This document shows, piece after piece, positions 6,633 to 7,730 of a stretch of DNA of 7,730 nucleotides. Source of the DNA: Clostridia bacterium. Its GTDB lineage: Bacteria > Bacillota_A > Clostridia > TANB77 > CAG-508. The DNA lies in the NCBI GenBank assembly GCA_022791475.1, contig JAAVZD010000073.1, forward strand, positions 1 through 7,730. The letters run 5' to 3'. Within the stretch, counting starts at the first letter, position 1. Every line of letters begins with the position of its first letter. The translations under genes were made by a program, and so were the position numbers. The notes beneath the pieces are model-generated. The model had not been told where the DNA came from. It saw only the letters and a program-made list of their open reading frames with translations, and searched no databases.

Positions 6633-6944
6633 AAGCTGGGCAAGAGATTGTCTGGACAATTCCCAAATCTAGTCCAAGCAGTTCTGTAAATCTTCAATGT
6701 TCGCCGCATAGATGCTCTCGGTTTCGTTAGCCCGCTTGGCGGCTGGTTCAGATTATCGGAACAGCGCCGGAGCATGACAGTAAGCTGGCGCACATCCTTT
6801 AGGTTCAGCCTGATACAAATTCTGTCCAGCGCCATCTTGCGGATATATGCGCTCATGTTCAAAATGCCAGCATCCTCCATTTTGAGTTTTATCCTCTCCT
6901 TGTCCTCTGGCGAGATGCAGATTTTCAGTTCTTCGGTTGCTCAT
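6618..6944 (-). pseudogene. mobC: Plasmid mobilization relaxosome protein MobC, degraded
   Basis: MobC proteins are small DNA-binding accessory factors that help a relaxase act at oriT. The minus strand encodes recognisable MobC pieces in different frames: SPEDKERIKLKMEDAG, then ILNMSAYIRKMALD and LKDVRQLTVMLRRCSDNLNQ, then AKRANETESIYAANIEDLQ, ending SLAQLAAIR and a stop at 6620-6618. Three lesions are visible. A frameshift lies between the ATG at 6944-6942 and 6934. A base is missing near 6741-6742, where CAG is followed by CC and then GCC AAG. A nonsense TAG sits at 6671-6669 where a Glu or Lys codon is expected (LD-stop-IWE). A GGAGAGG at 6963-6957 precedes the ATG. The length, about 109 codons, is right for the family. 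The gene is dead as written. No relaxase follows it. Confidence 0.88.
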
Positions 6945-7266
6945 TGCTTTTTGGTTCCTCTCCTTTGCAAATAAAATCAGCCAATTTTGATTTTCAGCAT
7001 CATGCCGTAAATCAGATTTTCAAAATAACGGCCGATAATGCGATACGGATTTTTATCTCCTACAACCGAAAGTCCTATTCACCACAAATGAGCCACAGTC
7101 ATATGTATTTGGTGGCAGAAACCACCCTCTACATAGTAACTCTCATGAATTAATAGTGGTAGAATATACGGCGATGTGTGCTGGAAAGAGCCGAAGTTTT
7201 GATGAAGCAGTTACATTGGCAGAATAGAATGAGTCAAATTATTCTGCTTTTGTGATTGATGTATGA
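6945..7266. other. Intergenic stretch with no convincing gene
   Basis: About 320 bases between mobC and the mannitol-dehydrogenase remnant. On the minus strand, 7078-6977 is an open frame without a good start that reads like protein (NPYRIIGRYFENLIYG, then MMLKIKIG and a stop); it could be the tail of a lost gene upstream of mobC. On the plus strand, the frame of the downstream remnant stays codon-like from about 7141 but is cut by TAG 7225 and TGA 7264. No clear promoter is seen. I recognise no family in either frame. Confidence 0.4.
7219..7247. repeat. Inverted repeat GCAGAATA ... TATTCTGC followed by TTTT
   Basis: A perfect 8-bp stem separated by 13 bases and followed on the plus strand by TTTT (7248-7251). 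It could act as a weak terminator or a protein-binding palindrome. The long loop and AT-rich stem make a strong terminator unlikely. Confidence 0.4.
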
Positions 7267-7278
7267 CGTGCCAGAAGT

Positions 7279-7730
7279 ATGGGTATCCGCCCTTTACCGA
7301 TTTGTGTAAAGACTGATGCCGGGTTTAAGGTACAGCATGAGGAATGGAAGAAAGCAGATGTAACTCAGGTGCCAAAAAAATGGATGCAGGTATGTGATGA
7401 AGTTGAATTTTTGAAGGATATTAAATTGTTTGTCCACAACTGCTCCCATGCCGCCTGCGCTTACGCCGGGTATGTAAAGGGATATACCACAACACAAGAT
7501 GCGGAACGGGATGATGAAATTGCGGCTCTTATGAAAGGGTGCCTGGCAGAGGCGTCCGCGGGAATCCGCGCGGAATTTCATCCAACTTTAGAACAATTAG
7601 AAATGGTGGGGTGCAGCATGAAAGCAAAGGAAGACGAGATAGAACTGATTAGCCGGGTAGCGGAAAACCCTGTCCGAAAATTAGGGAGGCATGATCGTCT
7701 TACCGGTGCTGCTATGTATTGCCTAAAACA
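7279..7730 (+). pseudogene. Mannitol dehydrogenase-family protein, C-terminal domain only (5' truncated, runs off window)
   Basis: The 150 codons visible match the C-terminal, substrate-binding domain of the mannitol/polyol dehydrogenase family (mannitol-1-phosphate 5-dehydrogenase and relatives), which oxidise polyols using NAD(P). The segment KLFVHNCSHAACAY carries Lys49, Asn54 and His57, with the K-x4-N-x2-H spacing of the family's catalytic residues. A second family landmark, NPVRKLGRHDRL, lies at 130-141. The N-terminal Rossmann NAD-binding domain that should precede this is absent: the same frame meets TGA at 7264-7266 and TAG at 7225-7227. There is no good Shine-Dalgarno sequence before ATG 7279. 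I therefore read it as a truncated remnant, perhaps cut by the mobile element. The frame is still open at the window edge. Whether it belonged to a mannitol-1-phosphate or a free-polyol enzyme cannot be told. Confidence 0.65.

Noticed and set aside
6944..7153. Plus-strand 69-codon open frame over the region upstream of mobC
   Set aside because: Its first codons overlap the mobC start and ribosome-binding region on the other strand, it has no ribosome binding site, and its sequence resembles no protein I know.

Overview
The window looks like accessory DNA from a gut-type Firmicute, probably class Clostridia. The grounds are the GGAGG-type ribosome binding sites, the style of the Mod and Res proteins, and a MobC-type mobilization remnant of the kind carried on clostridial integrative elements. 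The species cannot be fixed from the sequence. No transposase, integrase, tRNA, rRNA or CRISPR array was found.

Positions 1-6462 hold one tightly packed plus-strand operon, a type III restriction-modification locus with extra genes. In order it has: the tail of an upstream gene that resembles the coiled C-terminus of DUF4391 proteins; an unrecognised 122-residue protein; mod (type III adenine methyltransferase and specificity subunit); a DUF1016/YhcG-type PD-(D/E)XK nuclease; and res (type III helicase and endonuclease). Three of the four gene junctions overlap (ATGA, TGATG, ATGA) and the fourth has a 12-base gap, each with a good Shine-Dalgarno sequence, so translation is probably coupled.

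Two things stand out in the operon. First, res is split by a one-base loss in a run of T at 3881-3884. Putting one T back joins the two pieces into a normal 1019-residue Res carrying all the expected helicase motifs and the C-terminal nuclease motif. As written, the locus would methylate but probably not restrict, while the embedded DUF1016 nuclease stays intact. Second, mod is a mosaic: an AT-rich block (about 945-1870), covering the target-recognition region and motif I, sits between GC-rich ends. This is what an exchange of DNA specificity would leave.

Positions 6463-6944 are a decayed mobilization module on the minus strand: a mobC pseudogene with at least three lesions, followed in its own direction by a cluster of perfect hairpins resembling an oriT region. 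The relaxase gene expected next is absent; res ends exactly there instead, so the restriction cassette appears to be joined to a broken mobile element. Positions 6945-7278 contain no convincing gene. From 7279 to the right edge runs the C-terminal domain of a mannitol-dehydrogenase-family protein whose N-terminal NAD-binding half is missing.
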